From Arenicellales bacterium (GTDB lineage: Bacteria; Pseudomonadota; Gammaproteobacteria; Arenicellales; JAHEKD01), in NCBI GenBank assembly GCA_028284225.1, contig JANQSD010000011.1:186001-250000 (forward strand): a stretch of 64,000 nt of DNA, in the 5' to 3' direction. A program made the translations under genes and the position numbers. Shown here piece after piece: positions 20,502 to 30,025 of the stretch (position 1 is its first letter; each line of letters opens with the position of its first letter). The notes beneath the pieces are model-generated. The model was not told the origin of the DNA. It did no database searches and saw only the letters and a list, made by a program, of their open reading frames with translations.

Positions 20502-20795
20502 ATGAAAAAGATTATCAATATCCTGTTGTTATTGGTCTTTTTTGTGCTGGCTTTCACTTTCGCGCAAAAAAACCAGCAACTGGTTAGCATCAATTACTAT
20601 GCCGGCCTGTCCACCGAAACCCAGGTTTATCTCGCTATCTTTGTCTCGCTGGGCATTGGTTTAATTCTCGGCTATTTGATCAGCATGGCTGCGAGATTAC
20701 GCACACGTGGCGAAATGAAAAAAGCCCAACAACAAGCCAAAGACGCCCAAGAACGACTGGACAAAATCAAAAACCAGCAAGAACTGGCAACATAA
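20502..20795 (+). CDS. lapA: LapA family (DUF1049) membrane protein
   Basis: 97 aa; two TM segments with AQKNQQLVSINYYAGLSTETQVYLAIFVSLGIGLILGYL and a C-terminal coiled coil; position after ihfB is conserved. Confidence 0.85.
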   Translation: MKKIINILLLLVFFVLAFTFAQKNQQLVSINYYAGLSTETQVYLAIFVSLGIGLILGYLISMAARLRTRGEMKKAQQQAKDAQERLDKIKNQQELAT

Positions 20796-21069
20796 TAAAT
20801 AATTTCCGAAAGACAGCCCAGAGTGTCCGGTTCGGCTATCTTTGTTCTTTCTGACATCAGGAAATTAACTAAGAGTTAGTCGACAATATCTCTAGAGTCG
20901 TTGCGAGTACCCAAAAGGCATAAAGAGTCGAAAACGACGCGGCGATACATGGTGCCTATCTTGTCACTAACATTTATCCCTAAAAAGGAGTTTCTTCTTC
21001 TCAGTTACAGAATCTGTCTATTAGCGATAATTATTTTGTTAATCTAATATACCTTTCTCATTAGGCTAC

Positions 21070-21127
21070 TCCCCGCCATTCTCGCGCAGCCTGTCCCTGC
21101 GAAGGCGAAGAGCGGGAATCCAGAAAC
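21070..21127. repeat. Dispersed intergenic repeat fragment (CGYCATTCYCGC...GCGGGAATCCAG type)
   Basis: cgccattctcgcgcagcctgtccctgcgaaggcgaagagcgggaatccagaaac resembles the reverse complement of 57590-57620 (cgtcattcccgcgaaggcggggagcaggaatccagtcc). Confidence 0.55.
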
Positions 21128-21303
21128 CTAAACAAAAACCCGACAGATAAATATACCCTGATCAAATGTAAAGTAGTGATACATATGCGCGTTTGTGAAT
21201 CAACTAATCCTAAACAAACAACAATTTAAGTTAACTTTTTACCATCGACTTTTATTTTCATTGATAACTATATGACTTTAATATGAAACTAAAATAAATT
21301 GTC

Positions 21304-21329
21304 AAAATGTGGCAAATACCACATTTTTT
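21304..21329 (+). terminator. Terminator-like hairpin in the leader of the RHS gene
   Basis: AAAATGTGG-CAAATA-CCACATTTTTT: 9-bp perfect stem and T tract, ~40-60 nt upstream of the start codon; AT-rich so possibly weak. Confidence 0.55.
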
Positions 21330-21369
21330 CATTAAAAATAGTTTAGAATTCCTGCTTTCATAAATATAA

Positions 21370-24300
21370 ATGACAAGGGTTTTATTTATGCGATTCACAC
21401 ATGGCATTTGGTCAGCATTTGTTTTTTTTATTTTCTTTTCTTTAAAAACGGCTTATGCAGAATATCCCGGTGTCACTCCGGGCAGTTTTTCAGTCAGTGA
21501 TTCAGGGGCGGGGACCTATAGCATACCAATATCAGTACCGGCTGGGGTGGCGGGCATGAGCCCGGAGTTAGCGGTTGGTTATAGCAGCCAGGGGGGAAAT
21601 GGTTTGATGGGGGTGGGATTCGGGTTAAGCGGATTTACCTCGATGATTCATCGCTGTGGCGGTTCACATGCCACCGATGGTAAAGCCACCGGTGTGCGTT
21701 ACACCACAGCGGATAAGTTATGTCTGGACAGCCAGCGTCTGATTCTTTCCAGCGGCACACATTGGGCTAACGGTGCGGTATACCGCACAGAGCTGGATTC
21801 ATTCGCTAAGATTGTCTATACCCAAACGGGTAGTACAACCCGTTACTTTACGGTTTATTCACGTGACGGTGAACGGCGCGTTTACGGCTGGAAATCAGCG
21901 GTGCCGAATAACGGTAACACAGTGAATTTGCGCTGGTATTTAAGCTCAGAGCATGATCGTTCAGGCAATATCATTCGGTATTATTATCAACATCTTGCTG
22001 GTGAGACCTGGCTGCCTAAGGAAGTGTTGTGGACGGGCCGGGGATCGGATCTGGGTAATCGTAAAGCGGTGTTTGAATATCGAGTGCGGGCGGATAAACG
22101 GATTTATTATGATTATGGTTATAAGCGCGAGAGCAAGCACTTATTGCACCGTATTAAAACCTACATCGACAATAATTTGGTGAAGGAATACCGTTTTGCC
22201 TATGAGACTTCACCTATCAGTGGTGTATCGCGGCTTACCGATATTCAGCAATGTGGTTTTAGTGGTAATTGCCTGTCGCGTCATGAATTGAACTGGCGCA
22301 ATAGCGGTAAAGGGTTTGAAGCCAGTAATCAAAGTTATGAACTGCCGGTGCCGATCTATGACTACCAGTCTTTGCGTGATAGTCAAAATCCGAATAAGAA
22401 CGCGGAGCTGATGCGCGGTGATTTTGTCGATGCTAATAGTGACGGGTATGTGGATTTCATCGAATCCTTTAAGGATTCCAACGGCAGTGTGACCAACCGC
22501 ATTTGGCGTAATACCGGCTCAGGGTGGAGCAATACGGGTAGATCTGTGCCGATCATTATGCGCGATTACCGCACTAGCCGAGGCCATGCGCCGTTAGGTG
22601 AAGAAATCACCCGAGGGGCATATGCGGATGTCAATGGTGATGGTTATATCGACATTATCAAATCCGTTAAAGTGAATGGTGATCAACCGGCAGAAGTGTG
22701 GATTAATGATCGAACCGGGTTCAACTGGGTGAAGTCCACGACGTTTGTACCGCCGTCCTTTATGCGTGATTATTCCTGGGGAAGTTGGGTCGATCCGGGG
22801 CCACCGACATCCTGCCAAGTGACTGGTGGAATGAACAAAGCCACTTTGATTGATGTCAATGGTGATGGCTTACCGGATTGGGTCCGTTCATATATCCGTC
22901 CTGACGGAGCTTCGATTCGTAATACCTGGGTTAATAACGGTTCACGCTGGGTGCATAACACGAGTTATCAATTACCCGCAGCGGCGATTATTGATGACTT
23001 TAAGCGCAGCAACGGGGTGTGTTATTCGCTGCCTAAAACCGAACTCATTGATATCAATGGCGATGGATTAGTAGATTTAATACAATCATTATTGTGGCAG
23101 GGCGGTACTCATCGCAATGTCTGGCTGAACACCGGCAGCGGTTGGCAGAGTGCGAATCATTATAATCTGCCGGACTATATAACTGATCACACCCGATTCA
23201 GTGATAGTAGTCCACTTCGCCGGGGTATTTTTCTCGATGTCAATGGTGATGGGCTGGTGGATTGGGTGAAATCCTATATCGATCCCCAAAACCAGCAGTT
23301 ATATCGGGACACTTGGTTAAACACCGGTCGCAGCTTCGTCAAGGATACGGGTTATCAGTTAAAGGGTTGGGGACTGCGTGTTTACTATGGTGACGGTCAG
23401 CATGTGCCTACCAGTACCTTTATCGATGTGAATAACGATGGTTTGGTGGATAGAGTAGTGGCCTATATCAATGGGGCAGGGACAGCACATAAGTACACGT
23501 ATCTGAACACGGGTAGTGGCTGGCGCCGCGATGATGCGTATAACCTGCGTGGTTGGTTATATAACATGAATTCGAACCTGCAGAACCTGCCGATGCATTA
23601 TGGTCAACTGTTGGACATTAATGCAGACGGGGCGGTGGATAACATGATGGCGGTTAAGAACCGTCATGGCGTCATCACGAACGAGGCCTACTTTGGCCGC
23701 ACCAAACCGGCAGACTTGCTGATTAAAGTCATTGATAGTCTGGATGCCGAAACCACGATTAGCTATAAATCGATGATGGATAGGTCGGTCTATAATTTTT
23801 TCCCGGCCTGGTCACCAACCCCCTCATTTAGAAGTCGCAAGGTGATAGGCCCAATGCAGGTGGTGGCCAATACCTGGCACAGTAATGGCGTGGGCGGGGA
23901 TTATCGATTGCAGTATTTTTATTACAATGCCACTAATGATGGCAAACGGGGTTTTCAGGGGTTTTTGCAACGACGGGTATGGGACCCCCAAAATGACGTA
24001 TTAACGGTTAAAAACTTCTACCAGCAATTTCCGGCGACAGGCATAACCAAACAGCAATATGCGTATCATGCTGAGGCCATTACCCCTACCGGTGGGCCGG
24101 ACACCACCCAATCGTATCAACTGCTCAGTAATCAGTTTAATTTTATCAGACGTAAAAACTCGTTGACCGAGCAAGGGGATGTATGGAATGTTGATGGGGT
24201 CAGCCATGCCAGTGGCAAGACGACCTATGCGCCGCGTATCCGCCGTAGTCGCAGTTTGGAATACGAACTGGGCCAATCCGGTGTGATTCGTTCAACCTGG

Positions 24301-27300
24301 ACCGAGAGCGGGTATGATGGATTTAGTAACCCGACTACCATTCGGTCAGTGGTGGTGTCAGGAGCTGGACCAAGTGCATATGAATCTATAGATTTAAGTG
24401 CGAATTTTTATACCTATACCCAGACCACTTATCAAAATGATACGGCCAACTGGTTAATTGGGATGCCGACCCAAGTCAAAGTGACTCATCATGTGCCGGG
24501 CAAGCCGAATCAAATCCGTGAAACCCATACACAATACAATGCTCAGGGGTTACCCAGGACCATCATTGTTGAGCCGAATCGGCCGGAGTTTAAGTTAACC
24601 ACACAGCATACCTATGACGGATTTGGTAATGTGGTCGGCACGACACTGAGTGGTCAGGGGATAGACTCACGTACCGGCACCATGAGTTACGATGCCCGTG
24701 GTTTACATGCAGTGGGCGAAACTAATGCTCTAGGGCATAGTATGAGTGTGGCATACCATAGTCGCTGTGATGCACCGGTTACAATCACCGAAGCGAATGG
24801 TCTGGTTACCGATACTGTTTATGATCAATTCTGTCGGGCTATACGTGTCGATCATCCGGATGGGACCTGGGCCACGACTGCGTATGGATTTACACCGCTT
24901 AGAACGATTCATCGTGCCTCTAATCAACCGGACGTGACCACATATTACGATGCGTTGGGTCGGGATATAAAGGTTGAAACTCAAGGGTTTGATGGGCGGA
25001 CAGTAATCACCGAAAAGCGTTATAACAACAAAGGTCAGATCACTCAGGAATCCCAACCGTATTATGAAGGTGAATACGTCTATTGGACCCGCTATTACTA
25101 TGATGCTATTGGTCGATTAATCCGTACCCGTGCGGCAGACACCTCGGAATCCACAGTTGAGTACAACGGGTTGACCACAATAATGACTAATGCCCTAAAT
25201 CAAACACAGACCCGGGTTAACGATGTGGTCGGGCGCTTGCAGCAAGTGGTAGATGATCAGAACAATGTGCTCAGTTATGACTACGACGCCGTGGGTAATT
25301 TGCTCCATACCACCGATCCGCAAGGTAATCAGATCAGAATGGGCTATGACCATGCCGGGCGTAAAATATGGATGGATGATCCGGACATGGGAGTTTGGAC
25401 CTATCAGTATAACGTGTTGGGAGAGCTTATCCAGCAAAAAGACGCTAAGGATCAAATCATTACCACCGAGTATGACAAACTGGGGAGACTAACAAAACGA
25501 ACCGTCCAGCCCGGGACAGTGGATGAACAAGTCAGTACTTGGGCTTATGATACCGCAGCGAATGGTATAGGGCGATTGGATCAAACCCACGGGCCAAATG
25601 GCTATGTGCGTGAGCACCGTTATGACAGTTTAAGCCGCCCCAGTTATACTTTTGAAACCATTGACGGCATTCGCATGACCAGTTATCTGCGCTACGATAC
25701 AAGCGGCAGGCTTGCGGAAGTTCGCTATCCAGGGCGTAACATTAATGGCTTTCCGGGTAAATTAGACCGAATTCATTACGAATACAATAATCTGGGCTAT
25801 CTCTCACGTATTTATAATGTGACATCACAAACTAATCAGACTGGTAATGAGGATTTGTGGGTATTGCAGGCGATGGATGCCAAGGGCAATGCGACACAGG
25901 AGTATTACGGAAATGGGGTCAATATCAATCGTTCATACCATGTGGTGCGTAACTTTGTAACCAGTATCCAAAGTAACCTTGGGGCAACGCCGATTCAGGA
26001 CTTAAGTTACTGGATGGACTATGTGGGGAATTTAACCTCCAGACGAGATCATCTTCAAAATACCAGTGAAATCTTTGGGTATGACAATTTAAATCGGTTG
26101 ACACAAAGCCGCACGACCGTACCGGACCCAACAGCCACCTCTGGAGAAGTAACCACCCGTGTAAATTATGACTATGATGTACTCGGTAACCTGACCTATC
26201 GCTCCGATGTGGGGACCATGAATTACGGTGAGAACGGTTATGGCCCCCATGCCATCACCTCTATTCAGCAGAATAGCACCGTTAACGTCGCTGAAAATGT
26301 CTTCAATCCTTATGGTAACTACAACTACGATGCCAATGGTAATTTAACTAACAACGGTCAGCGCACAGTGGATTGGACCGCGTTTAATAAACCTAAACAG
26401 ATGGCCGCCATGATTAACGGCCAAGCCCGAGGGGTAAGCTATACCTACGGCTCAGATTTTCAGCGCATTACCAAGACAACATTGTCGGGTAAGACCACCC
26501 GTTACTATGGCGGCGGGAGTATGGAGCACATCGCGGATGGCACTGATATTTACTGGAAGTACTATATTCCGGTCGGGGCGGCCACGCTAGAGATTAACTA
26601 CCAGCAAACAGGCAGTGTGCATCCGGATAATTTCACTCAGGTTGAAAAGCAGTATTTATTCAAAGATCACTTAGGTTCCACCGATGTAATTGTCGATAAC
26701 GATGGCAATATTGTGGAGCGCTTGAGTTTTAACCCATGGGGTGAACGCCGTGATGCGGATTGGACCGAAGCTGATGGTGAGATCAGCAGTTCTACTAATC
26801 GCGGCTTTACCGGTCATGAGATGGACGATGAGATCGGTCTGGTGAACATGAATGCGCGGATTTATGATCCGGTCATAGGGCGGTTTTTAAGTCCGGACTC
26901 GATCATCCCCAGTGCAACAGACTTGCAGGCGTTTAATCGCTATTCTTATGTCAGAAATAATCCACTTAGCTTTACCGATCCAAGTGGGTTTGAGCGAATT
27001 CGAGTGCCTGGTAGGGGAAGTTATTATTACGATACTGATAGTGGAAAATATTACGAAAGAACCACTACAGTTACACATGGTTGCGAGCCTAATTGTGAAA
27101 AAGGAGATCGTTGGGGATCTGGTACAACTATCACAACCACTGATACTGAAATAACTGACCCTGGATTAATCAACCATTTAAATAATCGTATAGGTGTTGT
27201 TAATGATGTCCTTCAAAGCGATGGACGTTTATCACGCGGAAATGTTAAACATGTTCGTGACCAGGCCTTAGCCGATGCCAGGGCAGCGATTGGTTGTTTG

Positions 27301-28176
27301 ACATGCAGCGCAAAATTTTTAAATCAACTTCGAATGCAAGGTAAACAATCGGCAGCATTCAATGCGGCGATGGATCGGTACGCAGCAGCCAATGAAGTTT
27401 ATTTGGAGTTAAAAAGTCAGGCGAGAAAGAGATACAGAAAAATTGGGTTTGATATCGTCGTCACAGCAGTAGGTGCTATAACTGGAGTACCGCCCGGTGT
27501 AACGTCACAAATGTTGGCACTTTCAAATGGTGCTGGTCTGGATGATTTATTGAAAGGTTGGGCCATAAATATCGTAACACAAGGGTTGTTTGATACATTT
27601 GGTATAAATCCGAAGACACTATTAAGCGTAGATACATTAAAAGCAATTGGTGTGCATGGTGCGATTGGTTGTTTAAGGAGCAAAGCTGGTGGTGGCAGTT
27701 GTTCAAAAGGCGCAGCGGCGGCAGCTGGTAGCAAATTAATTACAGTTGGCTATGGACCAGGGCATAGTCCGGGCAAGTTACTTGCTACAATAGCAGTTGG
27801 TGGTGCAATTAATGGTCTTGAGGGGGCAACGAATGCGGCTTTTGGATATTTATATAATTTCTGCGACGGAGGTAAGAATTGTAATACTCAACATGATCAA
27901 AACAATTTCGATGGTTTTGCCTCAGAGAACGATGCGTATCATTTTGGTGAATTTGCACCTTTGTCAGCGTTAGCAGGATTTTACTTCGATATTCTTTCAT
28001 TGATGGGATGTAATTTTGTATGTGGTGTTGGATCTTTCGGAGCTGGGGTTATGGCTGGGGATGTTACTGGTGCTACGACGGGTGCTGTTACTCAAGCCTT
28101 ATCGCAGCACTTCTTCAAAATTCCAGCTGGAGCATCAAATAGTATAGGTGGGTTTACTTCGATAATGTCAAATTAA
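21370..28176 (+). CDS. SpvB/VCBS/RHS-YD repeat polymorphic-toxin-like protein
   Basis: 2268 aa; alternative ATG at 21388 fits a signal peptide (MRFTHGIWSAFVFFIFFSLKTAYA). SpvB-like N-terminus (FSVSDSGAGTYSIPISVPAGVAGMSPELAVGYSSQGGNGLMGVGFGLSG), seven D-x-[ND]-x-D-G repeats, many YD repeats, RHS core end (GRFLSPDSIIPSATDLQAFNRYSYVRNNPLSFTDPSG), ~396-aa unrecognised tip. Confidence 0.92.
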   Translation: MTRVLFMRFTHGIWSAFVFFIFFSLKTAYAEYPGVTPGSFSVSDSGAGTYSIPISVPAGVAGMSPELAVGYSSQGGNGLMGVGFGLSGFTSMIHRCGGSHATDGKATGVRYTTADKLCLDSQRLILSSGTHWANGAVYRTELDSFAKIVYTQTGSTTRYFTVYSRDGERRVYGWKSAVPNNGNTVNLRWYLSSEHDRSGNIIRYYYQHLAGETWLPKEVLWTGRGSDLGNRKAVFEYRVRADKRIYYDYGYKRESKHLLHRIKTYIDNNLVKEYRFAYETSPISGVSRLTDIQQCGFSGNCLSRHELNWRNSGKGFEASNQSYELPVPIYDYQSLRDSQNPNKNAELMRGDFVDANSDGYVDFIESFKDSNGSVTNRIWRNTGSGWSNTGRSVPIIMRDYRTSRGHAPLGEEITRGAYADVNGDGYIDIIKSVKVNGDQPAEVWINDRTGFNWVKSTTFVPPSFMRDYSWGSWVDPGPPTSCQVTGGMNKATLIDVNGDGLPDWVRSYIRPDGASIRNTWVNNGSRWVHNTSYQLPAAAIIDDFKRSNGVCYSLPKTELIDINGDGLVDLIQSLLWQGGTHRNVWLNTGSGWQSANHYNLPDYITDHTRFSDSSPLRRGIFLDVNGDGLVDWVKSYIDPQNQQLYRDTWLNTGRSFVKDTGYQLKGWGLRVYYGDGQHVPTSTFIDVNNDGLVDRVVAYINGAGTAHKYTYLNTGSGWRRDDAYNLRGWLYNMNSNLQNLPMHYGQLLDINADGAVDNMMAVKNRHGVITNEAYFGRTKPADLLIKVIDSLDAETTISYKSMMDRSVYNFFPAWSPTPSFRSRKVIGPMQVVANTWHSNGVGGDYRLQYFYYNATNDGKRGFQGFLQRRVWDPQNDVLTVKNFYQQFPATGITKQQYAYHAEAITPTGGPDTTQSYQLLSNQFNFIRRKNSLTEQGDVWNVDGVSHASGKTTYAPRIRRSRSLEYELGQSGVIRSTWTESGYDGFSNPTTIRSVVVSGAGPSAYESIDLSANFYTYTQTTYQNDTANWLIGMPTQVKVTHHVPGKPNQIRETHTQYNAQGLPRTIIVEPNRPEFKLTTQHTYDGFGNVVGTTLSGQGIDSRTGTMSYDARGLHAVGETNALGHSMSVAYHSRCDAPVTITEANGLVTDTVYDQFCRAIRVDHPDGTWATTAYGFTPLRTIHRASNQPDVTTYYDALGRDIKVETQGFDGRTVITEKRYNNKGQITQESQPYYEGEYVYWTRYYYDAIGRLIRTRAADTSESTVEYNGLTTIMTNALNQTQTRVNDVVGRLQQVVDDQNNVLSYDYDAVGNLLHTTDPQGNQIRMGYDHAGRKIWMDDPDMGVWTYQYNVLGELIQQKDAKDQIITTEYDKLGRLTKRTVQPGTVDEQVSTWAYDTAANGIGRLDQTHGPNGYVREHRYDSLSRPSYTFETIDGIRMTSYLRYDTSGRLAEVRYPGRNINGFPGKLDRIHYEYNNLGYLSRIYNVTSQTNQTGNEDLWVLQAMDAKGNATQEYYGNGVNINRSYHVVRNFVTSIQSNLGATPIQDLSYWMDYVGNLTSRRDHLQNTSEIFGYDNLNRLTQSRTTVPDPTATSGEVTTRVNYDYDVLGNLTYRSDVGTMNYGENGYGPHAITSIQQNSTVNVAENVFNPYGNYNYDANGNLTNNGQRTVDWTAFNKPKQMAAMINGQARGVSYTYGSDFQRITKTTLSGKTTRYYGGGSMEHIADGTDIYWKYYIPVGAATLEINYQQTGSVHPDNFTQVEKQYLFKDHLGSTDVIVDNDGNIVERLSFNPWGERRDADWTEADGEISSSTNRGFTGHEMDDEIGLVNMNARIYDPVIGRFLSPDSIIPSATDLQAFNRYSYVRNNPLSFTDPSGFERIRVPGRGSYYYDTDSGKYYERTTTVTHGCEPNCEKGDRWGSGTTITTTDTEITDPGLINHLNNRIGVVNDVLQSDGRLSRGNVKHVRDQALADARAAIGCLTCSAKFLNQLRMQGKQSAAFNAAMDRYAAANEVYLELKSQARKRYRKIGFDIVVTAVGAITGVPPGVTSQMLALSNGAGLDDLLKGWAINIVTQGLFDTFGINPKTLLSVDTLKAIGVHGAIGCLRSKAGGGSCSKGAAAAAGSKLITVGYGPGHSPGKLLATIAVGGAINGLEGATNAAFGYLYNFCDGGKNCNTQHDQNNFDGFASENDAYHFGEFAPLSALAGFYFDILSLMGCNFVCGVGSFGAGVMAGDVTGATTGAVTQALSQHFFKIPAGASNSIGGFTSIMSN

Positions 28177-28271
28177 CCTGAGACCAGATAAATAATTTTA
28201 ATAAAAATAAGCACCTGCAAGATAATTGAGATAAATTACCTCATGAATTGACTTATCTAGCTGGTGCTTTT

Positions 28272-28819
28272 ATGAATTTAGTCGAATTATTCTGTGATGT
28301 CGATATGTGTGTCAATCTATGGTCGATGTATTTCCGGGGCTGATCAGTTATATTCGTTTTGGTGAACGCATGATTACGATGACCGTATTGTTATGTGCGT
28401 ACCTGACTCAACACTATGGTTAACCCACCGGAATCGTCTTTATTGATTCCACCTCAATATATGTTTGCCATAATCTGCGTATTGACGCAACATTACACTC
28501 ACAGAACCTTCGATTAATAACTACCATTCGAAAGAATATGAAACCACAACTGATGAGTTTATTTGATCGATTAATGTTACAAAAACGATTTGTGATTGAA
28601 ACTATCTTCGATCAACTGAAGAATATTTCACAAATTGAATATACTCGGCATTGCAATGTCAAAAATTTCATTGTTAATCTGATTGTTGGGTTGGTCGCCT
28701 GCACACATCAACCGGTTAAACCTGCCATTAAACTCTCTACCCATGAACGTAGGACTCTGGCTACAATAATCCAATCTGTTTCTCCGAAATCAGGTCAAAT
28801 TAAGTGCTTTATATTATAA
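28272..28819 (+). pseudogene. Internally deleted and frameshifted IS982-family transposase remnant
   Basis: MNLVELFCDVDMCVNL at 28272, FPGLISYIRFGERMITMTV, PTGIVFIDSTSIYVCHNLRI, then RLITTIRKNMKPQLMSLFDRLMLQKRFVIETIFDQLKNISQIEYTRHCNVKNFIVNLIVGLVACTHQPVKP. Matches IS982 transposase segments in order, with gaps and frame breaks. Confidence 0.8.
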
Positions 28820-28916
28820 TAAACTACACCGCAGTAAACTGGTGGGGTATTGAGTTCGAAATGTTTGATAATTCGTAGCAACAAGCTACGGAGAATTAGA
28901 CCCTAAGAGATTAAAA

Positions 28917-29222
28917 ATGAAGAGTTCTAGGTATAGTAAAGTTTTTATCGTTATTGCTTTATTACTATTTCCTTTGATTTTTTCGATAGGAAATATGAAA
29001 GTTAATACTTCATCGTTTTTTATTCTATTGGTATTTTATCATCTTGGCATATGGAATTATTATGCGTATTTCCATAATAAAACTATGTATTTATTTCGGG
29101 GTTCATCATCACCCGATGATAAAACTGAGACGAGAAGATTAGCATTTTGGATTAATTTTTTCGTTATGTTTATATGTTTGTTCGAATTGTATTTCGCGAG
29201 GACAATGAAATATTTTCTCTAA
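28917..29222 (+). CDS. Hypothetical small membrane protein
   Basis: 101 aa with three apparent hydrophobic segments; no family recognised. Confidence 0.55.
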   Translation: MKSSRYSKVFIVIALLLFPLIFSIGNMKVNTSSFFILLVFYHLGIWNYYAYFHNKTMYLFRGSSSPDDKTETRRLAFWINFFVMFICLFELYFARTMKYFL

Positions 29223-29389
29223 GGTGTGGGAAATAGCGGGAATAAATAGCAGAAATGGGGTCGGCGATAATTGAGAATGATTCCCAAATAAATGGGGATA
29301 TCTATTAAAAGACAGACAGATTAAGGCTAGTAAGGTGGCTCGACATAATGAAATATTACTATAAAAATCATCCCAATAAATTGGTTTAA

Positions 29390-29929
29390 ATGCAGGAATC
29401 TTTTCTATTAACTCACCATCATATCAACCAGGTTAAGCACCTTCATGGTTGGACATGGTTGATTGCAGTATCGATAGAATTATTTTTACTGTTCATTTAT
29501 ATCAGTTATCCAGCAATTCGATCAGTGATGGTGATTCCGCTTTTGTTTGGTGGTTTATTTTTGCTTAAAAAAACCTATGATTATGCTCAATGGACGAAGC
29601 ATGCAGCGTCTGACTCTGTCCTGATTGATTCGATTGAGAATCGATTAACATATATTCATCTGGGTAAAAGCAAATCGTATTCACTGGCAGATATCGTTAG
29701 TATCAGGGCCTATAAGCATGGTAGCAAAGTAAAGAAATTAGCGGTTGTGTTTAGTGATACGACTCGACTAGATTTAACGGGTTTTGATAACCTGGACAAA
29801 TTGTTAGTGGCTGTTAAAGCGAATACGCACTGGTATAAAAAGAATGATACTGCTGATGTGTTATTAGCTAATAATCATCAATCAGAAAAATCGAATGAAC
29901 AGCATTTATTACCCAAGCCCTCTAAATAG
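29390..29929 (+). CDS. Hypothetical membrane protein with two N-terminal TM segments and a PH-like cytoplasmic domain
   Basis: 179 aa; IAVSIELFLLFIYISYP, VIPLLFGGLFLL, then DSIENRLTYIHLGKSKSYSLADIVSIRAYKHGSKVKKLAVVFSDTTRLDLTGFDNLDKLLVAVK. The PH-like call is inference. Confidence 0.6.
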   Translation: MQESFLLTHHHINQVKHLHGWTWLIAVSIELFLLFIYISYPAIRSVMVIPLLFGGLFLLKKTYDYAQWTKHAASDSVLIDSIENRLTYIHLGKSKSYSLADIVSIRAYKHGSKVKKLAVVFSDTTRLDLTGFDNLDKLLVAVKANTHWYKKNDTADVLLANNHQSEKSNEQHLLPKPSK

Positions 29930-30025
29930 AGGCTGCCTGAAAAATTAAAATTTAATTGATAATTATAAGGTTTACTAAACCTGGTCGTGATTTATAATAG
30001 GTAGCGCTGGGCAAGGTGCTAATGA

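Noticed and set aside
27417-27734. Antisense ORFs in the RHS tip
   Set aside because: Opposite the continuous RHS frame, no RBS/domain support; not convincing as an overlapping immunity gene.
28820-28916. gtagcaacaagctacggagaattagaccctaagagattaaaa, looks like a known intergenic repeat tail
   Set aside because: Single copy in this window; cannot be supported without a genome-wide search.
29222-29340. Sequence around aaatggggtcggcgataattgag, reminiscent of REP-associated transposon ends
   Set aside because: Match too short and degenerate, no paired end found.
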